In this document: positions 50,627-59,622 of the stretch, piece by piece
How positions within the stretch are numbered: position 1 is the first letter of the stretch
Layout of the letters: every line of letters starts with the position of its first letter
Source of the DNA: Chitinophagales bacterium
Lineage (GTDB): Bacteria; Bacteroidota; Bacteroidia; Chitinophagales; Saprospiraceae
NCBI GenBank assembly: GCA_013298845.1
Contig: JAAFJN010000001.1
Span: 372,001-436,000 of the forward strand
Direction of reading: 5' to 3'
DNA: 64,000 bases
Notes under the pieces: model-generated
Databases searched by the model: none
Told to the model about the DNA's origin: nothing
The model's input: only the letters and a program-made list of their open reading frames with translations
Position numbers and translations under genes: made by a program

Positions 50627-52528
50627 ATGAACCGCAACAACGTTATGTTTTTTATCCGCTTTTTTTGGGTGCTGTCGGGTGTACTCGCAGCATCGGGGGT
50701 AATGGGCCAAAATTCCCCGATTCGCCTCACGCCCAACCTCGTCATCCGGCAATCGGTGACTATCCAACCCGATACGTATACTTTGTCCGGCAGCGCCAAA
50801 GATGTATTTGCCGATAGCCTCGGTGGAACTAAATGTACACCCGTTATCCGCATCGAAGGCAAACACATTGAAGTGGATTTTCAGCAGGCCAAACTCATGG
50901 GATCGGACAATCCCGACCGGCCCGACCTGTTTCACGGCGTGGCTATTCTGATTAAAGGCAACGATATTACACTCAAAAATGCCCGTATCAGCGGCTATAA
51001 AGTGGCCATTATTGCCGAAAATTGCACCGATTTGAAGTTGATTAATTGCGACGTTTCGTACAATTACCGCCCGCGCCTGCTTTCCGGCCGCGAAAAAGAA
51101 GACCTCGCCGATTGGTTGAGTTACCACCACAACGAACGCGACGAATGGTTGCGCTACGGGGCCGGAATGTACCTCAAAAACTGCCCGCAGGCGGAAGTGC
51201 GCGGCTGCAAAGCCAAGGCCAACCAAAACGCCCTGCTCATGACCGGCTGCAACGAAGCCCTGGTGTGGAACAACGTTTTTCAGTTCAATTCGGGGCTGGG
51301 TATTGGGTTGTACCGGTGCAGCAAAGGCCGGTTTATGCACAACAAACTGGATTGGAACGTGCGCGGTTATTCGCACGGTTTTTACCAACGCGGCCAGGAT
51401 TCGGCGGGTATTTTGTTGTACGAACAATCGAGCAACAACCTCATTGCTTACAATTCCGCGACCCATTCGGGCGACGGGTTGTTTTTGTGGGCGGGCCAAA
51501 CCACGATGGATACCGGCGCGGGCGGCTGCAACGACAACCTGATTTTTGGCAACGATTTCAGCCACGCACCCACCAACGGCGTGGAGGTTACGTTTTCGCG
51601 CAACGTCATTCGGGGCAATATGATCCGCGAATGCACCTACGGTATTTGGGGTGGGTACAGTTACGAAACCCTCGTGGCGGGCAACCTGATTTCGGAGTGC
51701 AAAACGGCGTTGGCCATCGAGCACGGGCAAAACAATACCATTCGGCAAAACCTGTTTTTAGACAACCTCAGCGGTATAAAATTGTGGGATAACCCCACCG
51801 AACCCGGCGATTGGGGCTACCCCAAACAACGCGATACCCGCAGCAAAAACGCCGTGATTGACCGCAACGTTTTTCTCAACAACGGCACGCCGCTGCACAT
51901 TTCGGGTTCCGACAGCGTGGCGGTGAACGGCGAAAACCTGTTTTTTAACTTTGCGCAATTGCTCGACAGCAAGAGCACCAACCCGCATTTTCGTTTTTTG
52001 CGCAACGATATTTACGCCGACAGCAGTTTTTTGCCCAAAATATGGGCTACGCCCGACCTCAGCGGTGCCCAAAGCCTTAATTTTTCGCACCACGGGTTGC
52101 CCGAAAATCCCTACCAACCCCTCGAAATTGCGGTGGCCGAACTCCAGGAACCCGATAGTTTGCCCGGCGGTATGGTAGCGGCCCTTCCCGGCGATTTTCC
52201 ACGCGGACGGCAATTTATTCTCGTGGACGAATGGGGGCCATACGATTTTCGGCGGCCCATAGCCACCATTGACACCGCCACTACGGCCCTGGTGCACTCT
52301 ACGTTGCTTGGTCCGGCGGGCGATTGGAAAGTGGCGCAAATGAAAGGGGTTAAAAACATCAGCAGTCAAAAAGGAACGATACCCGCCGTTATGGTGGTAG
52401 AACGGGAACGCCCCGGGCAGCCCGTTTGGGTGCAGTTTGAATATTCCAGCCCCGAAGTGACGTATTCGGTTTTTGGCAAAAAAATCCCGCCGGGTGAAAA
52501 ATACTTTTTTGAATTAAAATTAGACTAA
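50627..52528 (+). CDS. Exported right-handed parallel beta-helix protein
   Basis: About 633 residues from the ATG at 50627 (MNRNNVMFFIRFFWVLSG); an in-frame ATG at 50537 lies before the promoter box. Signal peptide ends about VMGQ. Residues about 80-420 contain repeated NosD/PbH1-type coils (N-I-x-G-N, 'NVFQFNSGLGIGLYRCSKG', 'NATHSGDG'-like, 'NLIFGNDFSHAPTNGVEV'), a fold of polysaccharide lyases and C5-epimerases. Catalytic residues cannot be assigned. The C-terminal about 200 residues (DEWGPYDFRRP onward) look like a separate beta domain. No T9SS tail. Confidence 0.82.
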   Translation: MNRNNVMFFIRFFWVLSGVLAASGVMGQNSPIRLTPNLVIRQSVTIQPDTYTLSGSAKDVFADSLGGTKCTPVIRIEGKHIEVDFQQAKLMGSDNPDRPDLFHGVAILIKGNDITLKNARISGYKVAIIAENCTDLKLINCDVSYNYRPRLLSGREKEDLADWLSYHHNERDEWLRYGAGMYLKNCPQAEVRGCKAKANQNALLMTGCNEALVWNNVFQFNSGLGIGLYRCSKGRFMHNKLDWNVRGYSHGFYQRGQDSAGILLYEQSSNNLIAYNSATHSGDGLFLWAGQTTMDTGAGGCNDNLIFGNDFSHAPTNGVEVTFSRNVIRGNMIRECTYGIWGGYSYETLVAGNLISECKTALAIEHGQNNTIRQNLFLDNLSGIKLWDNPTEPGDWGYPKQRDTRSKNAVIDRNVFLNNGTPLHISGSDSVAVNGENLFFNFAQLLDSKSTNPHFRFLRNDIYADSSFLPKIWATPDLSGAQSLNFSHHGLPENPYQPLEIAVAELQEPDSLPGGMVAALPGDFPRGRQFILVDEWGPYDFRRPIATIDTATTALVHSTLLGPAGDWKVAQMKGVKNISSQKGTIPAVMVVERERPGQPVWVQFEYSSPEVTYSVFGKKIPPGEKYFFELKLD

Positions 52529-52556
52529 TCACGGCTTTTTTTGCCAAAAGCCAACC

Positions 52557-52564
52557 TATTTTTG
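52557..52564 (+). promoter_or_regulatory. -7 element (TATTTTTG) for uvrC
   Basis: TAnnTTTG match 10 nt before the ATG at 52575, giving a very short leader. Confidence 0.5.
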
Positions 52565-52574
52565 TCCCGCAAAA

Positions 52575-54389
52575 ATGACAAACGAGGAATTTAAAATATT
52601 TGCCACTACTATTCCCACCGACCCCGGCGTGTACCGCTTTTTGGGCGATGGCGACGTGGTGTTGTACGTGGGCAAGGCCAAAAATTTGCGCAACCGCCTG
52701 TCTTCTTATTTTGGCGAAAAAAAGCACCAATTGGCCAAAACGAGGGTATTGACCAAAAATTCCAAACGGATTGAGTTCACCATTGTCGAAACGGAACAGG
52801 ACGCGTTGTTGCTCGAGAACAGCCTGATTAAGCGGTTTATGCCCAAGTACAACGTGCGCCTCAAAGACGAAAAGTCGCCGTTGTCGTATATCTGCATCAA
52901 AAAAGAGCGCTTCCCGAGGGTGTTTGTTACCCGCAAAGCCATTCGCGACGGTTCCACGTATTTTGGGCCGTATTTGCACAAATACCGCATCAACGAAATT
53001 GCTGAACTGATTCGGAAATTGTTTCAGTTGCGCACCTGCGCCCTGGCGTTGACGGAAGATAATATCATGCGGGGCAAGTTCAAACCCTGCCTCGAATACC
53101 ACATCAAAAACTGCGCGGCACCGTGTATTAACCTCGAAAAACACGAAACGTATTTGGCCAAAATTGAGCAGATTAAGAACATTCTCAAGGGGAATTTTGG
53201 CGCGGTAAAAGCCTATTTGCAGGCCGAAATGCACCATTACGCGGGTAATTTGCAGTTTGAATTGGCCCAGCAAATGAAGGACAAACTACTTATTTTTGAA
53301 GATTACCAGGGCAAAAGCACGGTGGTGAACCCCAATATCCGCGACGTGGATGTGTTTGCCATGGCCGGTGACGAAAACGAGGCGTACATCAACTACATGA
53401 AGGTGGTGAACGGGGCCATTATCCAAACCTACACCCTGACGCTCACCAAAAACCTGGACGAAGACAGCGAAACCCTGCTGGCCTTTGCCATTCCCGAACT
53501 GCGCGAAAAGTTTACCAGTATCGCCCCGGAAATTATTGTTCCCTGCGAACTGGTCATTCCCGATAACCCCGACCTGCTGATTACCGTACCCAAAATTGGC
53601 GATAAGAAAAAACTGCTCGAACTGGCCGAAAAAAACGTGCAGTATCACCTGTTGCAAAAAAAGCGGCAGGCGGCCAACCAAACGGGCAAAATGACGCCCG
53701 CCGAACGGATTTTACGCACTTTACAGGCCGACTTGAGCATGAGCGAAGTGCCGCTGCACATCGAGTGTTTTGATAACTCGAACCTGCACGGTACCAATCC
53801 GGTATCGAGTTGCGTGGTATTTCGCAACGCTAAACCCGCCAAACGCGATTACCGCCACTACAACGTAAAAACCGTGGAAGGTCCCAACGACTTTGCCACG
53901 ATGGAAGAAGTGGTGTATCGCCGCTACAAACGCCTGCTGGCGGAAGGCCAAAGTCTGCCGCAATTAGTGATCATTGACGGGGGGAAAGGCCAACTCAGTG
54001 CCGCCATGAAAAGCCTGCGGGCGCTGGACCTGGAGGGTAAAATGACCGTGGTGGGTATTGCCAAAAAATTGGAAGAAATCTATTTCCCTGATGACCCGGT
54101 AGCGGTGCACATCAATAAAAAATCGGAGTCGCTGAAACTGATTCAGCAGGCCCGCAACGAGGCCCACCGCTTTGGTATTACGTTCCACCGCGACCAGCGC
54201 AGCCGCAATTTCCTCACGACCGAACTCACCGAAATACCGGGAATTGGGGGCAAAACCAGCGAAAAACTGCTGCAACACTTTGGTTCCGTGGCCCGCTTGC
54301 GCGCCGCCGCGCCTGAGGAGGTGGAAACGTTGATTGGGAAAGCCGCCGCCAAAAAAGTAGCGGCGTATTTCGCGGAGGCAACGGAGTGA
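52575..54389 (+). CDS. uvrC: Excinuclease ABC subunit C
   Basis: 604 residues; incises DNA on both sides of a lesion in nucleotide-excision repair. Order: GIY-YIG nuclease (G18-V-Y, Y31-V-G, R42), a CxxC-type cysteine region around 145-180, a UvrB-binding UVR motif, the RNase H-like C-terminal nuclease ('HIECFDNSNLHGTNPVSS', 'VIIDGGKGQLSAA') and tandem HhH motifs ('ITFHRDQRSRNF', 'IPGIGGKTSEKLLQHFGS'). uvrA and uvrB are elsewhere. No frameshift seen. Confidence 0.96.
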   Translation: MTNEEFKIFATTIPTDPGVYRFLGDGDVVLYVGKAKNLRNRLSSYFGEKKHQLAKTRVLTKNSKRIEFTIVETEQDALLLENSLIKRFMPKYNVRLKDEKSPLSYICIKKERFPRVFVTRKAIRDGSTYFGPYLHKYRINEIAELIRKLFQLRTCALALTEDNIMRGKFKPCLEYHIKNCAAPCINLEKHETYLAKIEQIKNILKGNFGAVKAYLQAEMHHYAGNLQFELAQQMKDKLLIFEDYQGKSTVVNPNIRDVDVFAMAGDENEAYINYMKVVNGAIIQTYTLTLTKNLDEDSETLLAFAIPELREKFTSIAPEIIVPCELVIPDNPDLLITVPKIGDKKKLLELAEKNVQYHLLQKKRQAANQTGKMTPAERILRTLQADLSMSEVPLHIECFDNSNLHGTNPVSSCVVFRNAKPAKRDYRHYNVKTVEGPNDFATMEEVVYRRYKRLLAEGQSLPQLVIIDGGKGQLSAAMKSLRALDLEGKMTVVGIAKKLEEIYFPDDPVAVHINKKSESLKLIQQARNEAHRFGITFHRDQRSRNFLTTELTEIPGIGGKTSEKLLQHFGSVARLRAAAPEEVETLIGKAAAKKVAAYFAEATE

Positions 54390-54429
54390 TTTTAAGACTT
54401 TTAGACATCAGACACAAGACATCAGACTT

Positions 54430-54680
54430 TAGACACAAGATATTCCTCGGGTATCCCAACCCGAAAAATAGGCATAAAGTGCCGTTGTGTGGCTTTGTCT
54501 TTCAGAAGGAATCTGTGGGATCAAAATATCGGGCAAAAGCGCGGAAAGAAAAAAGTAAAAAATTTCTTGGATGCGCTTTGAATGCACACGCTGAAATTTG
54601 TGATGTTTTTTATAAAATCCCATACCCGTAGATCCCTTCTGGATGACAAAACCACACGGCGTTTTTTTGCCCATTTTGTG
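54430..54680. repeat. Large palindromic dispersed repeat, copy 2 (inverted relative to copy 1)
   Basis: The reverse complement matches the element at 9511-9883 across its core. The arm near 54482-54513 (TGTGTGGCTTTGTCTTTCAG) pairs with 54630-54661 (CTTCTGGATGACAAAACCAC). The central region (GGATGCGCTTTGAATGCACACG) is nearly identical. Mismatches have removed perfect symmetry, so this copy is older or more eroded than copy 1. Small frames through it are not conserved between copies. It starts after uvrC. Confidence 0.85.
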
Positions 54681-54996
54681 GGTTAGCCAGTATGTTTTTT
54701 GATATATGATTTCCGATATAAGATTTTTGATATTAGATTTTGCCCGTTGTAGCGCGTACAGCGGCGAGATGTGCATCCCGGAGGTACGGAGTGTATGCAC
54801 ATCTCAGAGCGGATTGGATACCATGTGTGAGATGTTTTCTATTATTCACCTACAATCGGCGGCTTTTTTTGCGTATTTTGTGGGTTAGCCCGTATGTTTT
54901 TTGATATAAGATTTCCGATATAAAATTTTTGATTTTTGAAGTTTTGCCCGTTGTAGCGTGTACAGCGGCGAGATGTGCATCCCGGAGGAACGGAGT
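54673..54996 (+). repeat. Direct duplication of a roughly 120-bp unit
   Basis: Units 54673-54792 and 54875-54996 share the order ATTTTGTGGGTTAGCC, GATATAAGATTTCCGATATA, TTTTGCCCGTTGTAGCG, TACAGCGGCGAGATGTGCAT, CCCGGAGG, CGGAGT with a few differences. They are 202 bp apart. The first unit abuts repeat copy 2. The remaining sequence to 55045 is low-complexity CATCACTC-like. The whole 656-bp gap between uvrC and the PorV-like gene contains no gene. Confidence 0.8.
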
Positions 54997-55045
54997 ATCA
55001 GATATCAGAATCAACTCATCACTCCTCTCTCATATCTCATCACTC

Positions 55046-56134
55046 TCACGAACTCTTGCGCTCTTTAAAGTTAAATTTCAACGAAAAAATGTGCGAATAC
55101 TGCACTTGCGACACATTTCCGATGTCGGTGAGGGCGTAATCCACCTGAAAGCGGCCCAAGGTAAGCCCCACGCCAAAGTTGGGTTGCAGCGTAAGGCGCT
55201 CCTCGTTGGGGTTAAAATCTTCCTTTACCCGCTGGAAATTTCCCGCTCCGAGGCGCAACTGCACAAACTCGTTGTAATTGGCTTCGAGGCCCACGCGGGG
55301 GTCCAGGTTAAAACTGCTGCTGCTCACCAGCACGTTGCGTTGGCCATCGGTGGTGAACACCAGATCCACCTCGGACGCCAGGGTGGTTTTGCTGCCCAAT
55401 TTGGCCTTGTACGCACCACCCAATTCCACGCGGGGACGGGTGATTTCGGTGTTGCTCGACGGGATTTCGTTGCCCGTGGCGGCAAAAACCTGTTTCTCCT
55501 GGTCCGAAAGACTAAATTTCCAGGCGTTAAACGTCGTGGTAATATCGCGGCCCATTGCCCCGAAGTACCAGTTTTTTTTGCGGTATTGCACCCCAAAATC
55601 GGCCCCAAAACCCCACGAATTACCAATCGTGCCAATGACGCGGCGCACCACCTTGACCGTGCCACCCACCGACAGCGCCGGGTTTTTCAGTTTCCGGCCG
55701 TAACTGCCCATCAGGGCGTAATCGGCGGCCGAAAATGAGGTAACGTTGTCGTAGTTTACCGTACCATCGGGGTTGACCAAATTAATGGTGTAGGGAATAT
55801 TATCAATGCCGAGGCGAATCAGCGAAAAAGCCAGGTAAGAGCCTTTTTCAGGGTCGAGTTGTTTGCCAAAACTCAGGTAATCGTACTGCGCTACGCCCAC
55901 AAACCATTCGGCGTGCATGAGGCCGATTTGGAGGGGAGCCTGAATTTGGGATAAACCGGCGGGATTCCAATACGCCGACGTGATATCATCTACCAATGCC
56001 GTTTGGGCACCCGACATCCCGTGCGCCCGCGCTCCCACGCCAATGGCTAAAAATTCATTGCTGTATTTTTGCGAAAAAGCGACACTTGAGGTCAAAAAAA
56101 GCAAAACTAATGTAAATAAAATGTTCCTTTGCAT
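55046..56134 (-). CDS. PorV/PorQ-family outer-membrane protein (PorV2-like)
   Basis: 362 residues. Signal peptide ends VAFSQ. The mature start 'KYSNEFLAIGVGARAHGMSG' and 'DDITSAYWNPAGLSQIQAPL' match the PorV/PorQ family of 14-strand FadL-like barrels. The N-terminus is unlike classical PorV (LptO), so I prefer the PorV2-like branch. The C-terminus 'FSLKFNFKERKSS' is typical of barrel ends. Such proteins act as shuttles or anchors for T9SS cargo at the outer membrane. It is divergent from a T9SS cargo gene, which may be coregulated. Confidence 0.85.
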   Translation of the reverse strand: MQRNILFTLVLLFLTSSVAFSQKYSNEFLAIGVGARAHGMSGAQTALVDDITSAYWNPAGLSQIQAPLQIGLMHAEWFVGVAQYDYLSFGKQLDPEKGSYLAFSLIRLGIDNIPYTINLVNPDGTVNYDNVTSFSAADYALMGSYGRKLKNPALSVGGTVKVVRRVIGTIGNSWGFGADFGVQYRKKNWYFGAMGRDITTTFNAWKFSLSDQEKQVFAATGNEIPSSNTEITRPRVELGGAYKAKLGSKTTLASEVDLVFTTDGQRNVLVSSSSFNLDPRVGLEANYNEFVQLRLGAGNFQRVKEDFNPNEERLTLQPNFGVGLTLGRFQVDYALTDIGNVSQVQYSHIFSLKFNFKERKSS

Positions 56135-56323
56135 ATGCTATACTGAGCGTCGTTAGTTTTTGTGCGTGATTTTAAGGGGGCCGTTCCGGGACTTCCACGC
56201 GCGAATCTTGCGGAACTGAGTATGAACGCCGGGTCAGACTGCATCTTTGACCAACATTGATACCGTTTGGTTGCCCGCAAAAGTAGAATTACTAATTTTA
56301 ACAAAGACACGAAACTATTCGTC

Positions 56324-57709
56324 ATGGCAAAATTTTGCACCTTTTTCCTCTTGCTGACATTGGGGTACACGGGATTAAACGCCCAAAACACGTATAATTT
56401 AGAATTATTGGCCACTTGGGACGCGCCGGATCTGCCGGTTGCCTCGCCCGGAAACCTCAACCTCAAATACAGCGGTTGCTGGGGTATGGCTGTGAATGGC
56501 CGCGAATACGGCATTTTGGGCGGTGCGGGCGACATTTTTATTTTTGATGTCACCGATCCCAACAATGTTTTTTTGCGCAAAAGATTCCCGCGTCCGTTTG
56601 TGACCATTTGGCGCGAATTTAAATCGTACCAAAACCGCCTCTATGCCGTTACCGATGGCGTGGACGAAGGTTTAACGATTTACGACTTTTCGCAAGCCCC
56701 TGATACCATTATCGAAACCTATTCGAGCACCGAATTTTTTAACAAATCGCACACCATTACCCTCGATACCATTTCGGGAAATATTTACCTGAATGGCGGT
56801 TCGTCGGGCGCGGGCATTACCATTCTAAACGTAAAAGACAACCCCGACGCGCCGGTTTTTGTCACCAAAATCCCGCAATTGACGGGCGGTTATATCCACG
56901 ATTCGTACGTGCGCAACGATACTTTGTACGCTTCTTCGGGCAACAGCGGGTACTTTATTTACGATTTTAAAACCGACGTGATGAACCCCCAATTTATCGC
57001 TTCGGTATCCACCGGCGGTTATAACCACAACTCGTGGCTCACTGCCGATGGCCGCTACGCTTATTACACCGAAGAGATCCCGAAAGGCCGTCCGGTGCAG
57101 ATTGTGGACCTCGTCGAAATGACCACCACGGGCCAGGTGGAATTGGTGGGCAACGGCTTTTTGGATAATTTGGTGCCCGGCGGCACCGAGGCCATTCCGC
57201 ACAACGTGTACATCAAAGACAATTTGTTGTTCAATTCCCAATACGAAGACGGGCTGTTGGTGTACGATATCAGCAACCCAACGGTACCCGTTTTGTTGAC
57301 CAGTTACGATACCCACACCCAAAACACTGGCTACAACGGGTATTTTGGCAATTGGGGCAATTACCCGTGGCTGCCTTCGGGTAATATTGTGGCGGGCGAT
57401 ATGCAAAATGGTTTTTTCCTGTTTAAATTGACAAACAGCACAAATTCCACGCAGGATATTGAAAAATCCCCGAATATTGTGGTGGCGCCCAATCCGGCCA
57501 ACGACGAAGTTGTTATTTCTTTTACTGAAAGCACAAAAAACTGGCAGTACACGTTAATTAACAATACCGGTCAGCGGGTTCGTGCCGCCGCCAATATCAG
57601 CGGTACGCAGGTCCGCGTTGCGCTTCAGGGAGTACCAGCAGGATTATACACAGTGGTAGTTTCGGAAGAAAACGGATTTCCGGTGGCCCGCAAATTAGTC
57701 GTTCACTAA
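56324..57709 (+). CDS. Choice-of-anchor B family secreted protein with T9SS type A domain
   Basis: About 461 residues from the ATG at 56324 (MAKFCTFFLLLTLGYTG); an upstream in-frame ATG at 56267 has no signal-peptide character. The core is a LVIVD-repeat beta-propeller (IFDVTDPNN, 'DSYVRNDTLYASSGNSG', 'GLLVYDISNPTVPVLL') as in the choice-of-anchor B family. The last about 75 residues (ISFTESTKNWQYTLINNTGQ, 'LQGVPAGLYTVVVSEENG') are a T9SS sorting domain. Extracellular function unknown. A second gene follows after 16 nt. Confidence 0.88.
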   Translation: MAKFCTFFLLLTLGYTGLNAQNTYNLELLATWDAPDLPVASPGNLNLKYSGCWGMAVNGREYGILGGAGDIFIFDVTDPNNVFLRKRFPRPFVTIWREFKSYQNRLYAVTDGVDEGLTIYDFSQAPDTIIETYSSTEFFNKSHTITLDTISGNIYLNGGSSGAGITILNVKDNPDAPVFVTKIPQLTGGYIHDSYVRNDTLYASSGNSGYFIYDFKTDVMNPQFIASVSTGGYNHNSWLTADGRYAYYTEEIPKGRPVQIVDLVEMTTTGQVELVGNGFLDNLVPGGTEAIPHNVYIKDNLLFNSQYEDGLLVYDISNPTVPVLLTSYDTHTQNTGYNGYFGNWGNYPWLPSGNIVAGDMQNGFFLFKLTNSTNSTQDIEKSPNIVVAPNPANDEVVISFTESTKNWQYTLINNTGQRVRAAANISGTQVRVALQGVPAGLYTVVVSEENGFPVARKLVVH

Positions 57710-57725
57710 ACCCTTTTAAAAAGGT

Positions 57726-58742
57726 ATGAAAAAACTGTTTTTTTACAACATGTTACTGGCAGCACTGCTTATTGGTGCTTGCAAAGAAGACAAATCAGTC
57801 CAACAAAACGTTACGGCAGCCGAGGCCCAACAAGACCTCAACGGCCTGAAATTGATGGAGGAGAAAAAAGCCGAATGGCAACATGGCACCATGCGCCTCT
57901 ATCCCATTGAAGCCGAAGAAGAACTGTTGATGGCGCACGCGGCATTGGCCAACGTAAAAACCCTCGACGAAGCCATGCAACTCAACGGGTTTCACATCAC
58001 CGAACGCAAAAACTTTGGCCGCGACAATTCCGCGTGGTTCAACGGGCTTACCCTCGTTAATAAAAGCACCGACACGGTATTTATTATGAGTGGCGACGTG
58101 GTAACGGGCGGCAACCAGGACCGGGTAAACGCCGAGGACCTGATGGCATTGCCGGGTACTATCCGCAACATTGACGTTTTTTGCGTGGAGCACGGTCGCT
58201 CTTCGTATTATAACCCGTCGGCCACCGAAGAAGAGCGCAAATTGGGCGCGTTTAATGGCTACTACGCCATTGCCAGTCCCCGCGTTCGCGCTGCCGTTAA
58301 CCAAGGCAACCAGGGTGCCGTTTGGAACGCCGTGGCGCAGGTGACCAAAGAAAGCAACGCCGAAACTTCGACGCAGACCTACGCGGGTTTGGACAAGGAG
58401 AACGACGTTAAACAAAAGCGCGACGAGTACGTGCGGTTTTTTACGGGCAAATTTGAAAGCATGGACAAAGCCGTTGGTTTGATTGCCGTTTGCAACGGAA
58501 AAATCATCGGGGCTGAATTGTTTGGCCACCCCAATGTCTTTCAACGCCGCGTGGAGGCCCTCATCCACGGTTACGCGGTAGATGCCGCTACCACCACCGA
58601 CGAAGGCGCAACGGTAAGTGACGAATCCGTTCGGGAGGTTTTCCAACAGTTGGCTACCGCTACGGCTCGTAAAAACGGCAGCAATCCGGCGTATTCGCGC
58701 TTTGATTTTGGCACCGAATGGCTGCACGTTTATAAAAAATAG
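57726..58742 (+). CDS. ARPP-1-like (DUF6569) domain lipoprotein
   Basis: 338 residues. Lipoprotein signal with lipobox I-G-A-C (C19). The core matches the ARPP-1/DUF6569 family: 'TLDEAMQLNGFHITERKNFG', 'GLTLVNKSTDTVFIMSGDVV' then 'TGGNQDRVNAEDL', and 'DVFCVEHGRSSYY'. Family members have been proposed to be linked to stress or phosphatase/rhodanese contexts; the biochemistry is unknown. Spacing of 16 nt suggests cotranscription with the choice-of-anchor B gene, so it is probably a periplasmic or surface partner. Confidence 0.85.
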   Translation: MKKLFFYNMLLAALLIGACKEDKSVQQNVTAAEAQQDLNGLKLMEEKKAEWQHGTMRLYPIEAEEELLMAHAALANVKTLDEAMQLNGFHITERKNFGRDNSAWFNGLTLVNKSTDTVFIMSGDVVTGGNQDRVNAEDLMALPGTIRNIDVFCVEHGRSSYYNPSATEEERKLGAFNGYYAIASPRVRAAVNQGNQGAVWNAVAQVTKESNAETSTQTYAGLDKENDVKQKRDEYVRFFTGKFESMDKAVGLIAVCNGKIIGAELFGHPNVFQRRVEALIHGYAVDAATTTDEGATVSDESVREVFQQLATATARKNGSNPAYSRFDFGTEWLHVYKK

Positions 58743-58759
58743 ATTTTTATGAAAATAAA

Positions 58760-58792
58760 TTTGGTGGTCTCGTTCCAATTGCCTTACCTTTG
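58760..58792 (+). promoter_or_regulatory. Promoter of tRNA-fMet (TTTG, 21-nt spacer, TACCTTTG)
   Basis: TTTG 58760-58763 and TACCTTTG 58785-58792. The box ends 11 nt before the mature 5' end. Confidence 0.7.
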
Positions 58793-58803
58793 CGGCTCAA
58801 TAT

Positions 58804-58876
<73 letters not shown>

Positions 58877-58884
58877 CTAAAAAC

Positions 58885-58922
58885 AAAAAAGGTCATTATC
58901 GGTAACGGTAGTGGCCTTTTTT
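58885..58922 (+). terminator. Terminator of tRNA-fMet
   Basis: An 11-bp stem (58891-58901 with 58906-58916) with G-U pairs and a GTAA tetraloop, flanked by A-run and T-run. Confidence 0.85.
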
Positions 58923-58961
58923 CGTTTTGGCACTTTGGCGAGGTGATGTGAAAAAAAGGCG

Positions 58962-58969
58962 TATATTTG
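58962..58969 (+). promoter_or_regulatory. -7 element (TATATTTG) for the DUF4240 gene
   Basis: TAnnTTTG match 80 nt before the preferred ATG at 59050. A TTTG at 58934-58937 is 24 nt upstream. Confidence 0.45.
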
Positions 58970-59049
58970 TGAGGTAAATGTCGGCTTAGATGTGCTCTTA
59001 TGCCGCATTCCCGGTTTGGGACTCCTCCATGCACCATACATCAATTGTT

Positions 59050-59610
59050 ATGACAACAACATTGAGAGTAAATATCAAAGATTTGGATCTCCAGTTTTTT
59101 AAAGAATTACAAACGCAGGCGGGAGACACTGCTCAAGTAGAGATACGCGTTGAAAGCAATCAACACGGGGAAGGTTTGTTTACGGAAGATCAATTTTGGC
59201 AGATTATTGAAATGTTTGACTGGAGCCAGAAAAACCGAGAAGCCATTATAGCACCGGCAGTGGTTGCATTGTCGGAAATGCCTATTTCTGCAATATACCT
59301 TTTTGAAGATTTTTTATCCGAAAAACTGTACAACATAGACACCAAAGAGCACGCAAAGGCGTACATGCACCAACAATCAGACGATTATTTTTCAGCCGAC
59401 GATTTTTTGTACGTCAGGTGTGCGGTGGTCGCTGAAGGTCGTCAATATTATGAAACAATAAAAGCCAACCCGTCCGATCTTTCAATCACCATAGATTTTG
59501 AACATCTTTTATCCGTTGCCGCAGAAGCGTATCTTCGGAAAACTGGCCGTTCTTTTGAGTATACGCCGATATACAATTATGAGTCAAAAAGTAACTCGGG
59601 AAAGTGGTAA
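59050..59610 (+). CDS. DUF4240 domain protein, possible antitoxin/immunity partner
   Basis: About 186 residues from the ATG at 59050 (MTTTLRVNIKDLDLQ); an in-frame ATG at 58990 would add 20 residues with no clear role. Residues about 40-140 match DUF4240: 'DQFWQIIEMFDWS', 'ISAIYLFEDFLSEKLYNIDT', 'DDFLYVRCAVVAEGRQYYE', 'AEAYLRKTG'. Soluble, no signal peptide. The next gene starts 12 nt after the stop and encodes a GIY-YIG-like nuclease-type protein, so the pair looks like a two-gene module. The activity of DUF4240 is unknown. Codon use is slightly AT-richer than neighbours. Confidence 0.85.
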   Translation: MTTTLRVNIKDLDLQFFKELQTQAGDTAQVEIRVESNQHGEGLFTEDQFWQIIEMFDWSQKNREAIIAPAVVALSEMPISAIYLFEDFLSEKLYNIDTKEHAKAYMHQQSDDYFSADDFLYVRCAVVAEGRQYYETIKANPSDLSITIDFEHLLSVAAEAYLRKTGRSFEYTPIYNYESKSNSGKW

Positions 59611-59622
59611 TAACGAGCAAAT

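Noticed and set aside
54386-54800. Open frames of 81 and 123 codons across repeat copy 2
   Set aside because: The equivalent frame in copy 1 is interrupted by a stop, and the sequence is a palindromic noncoding repeat.
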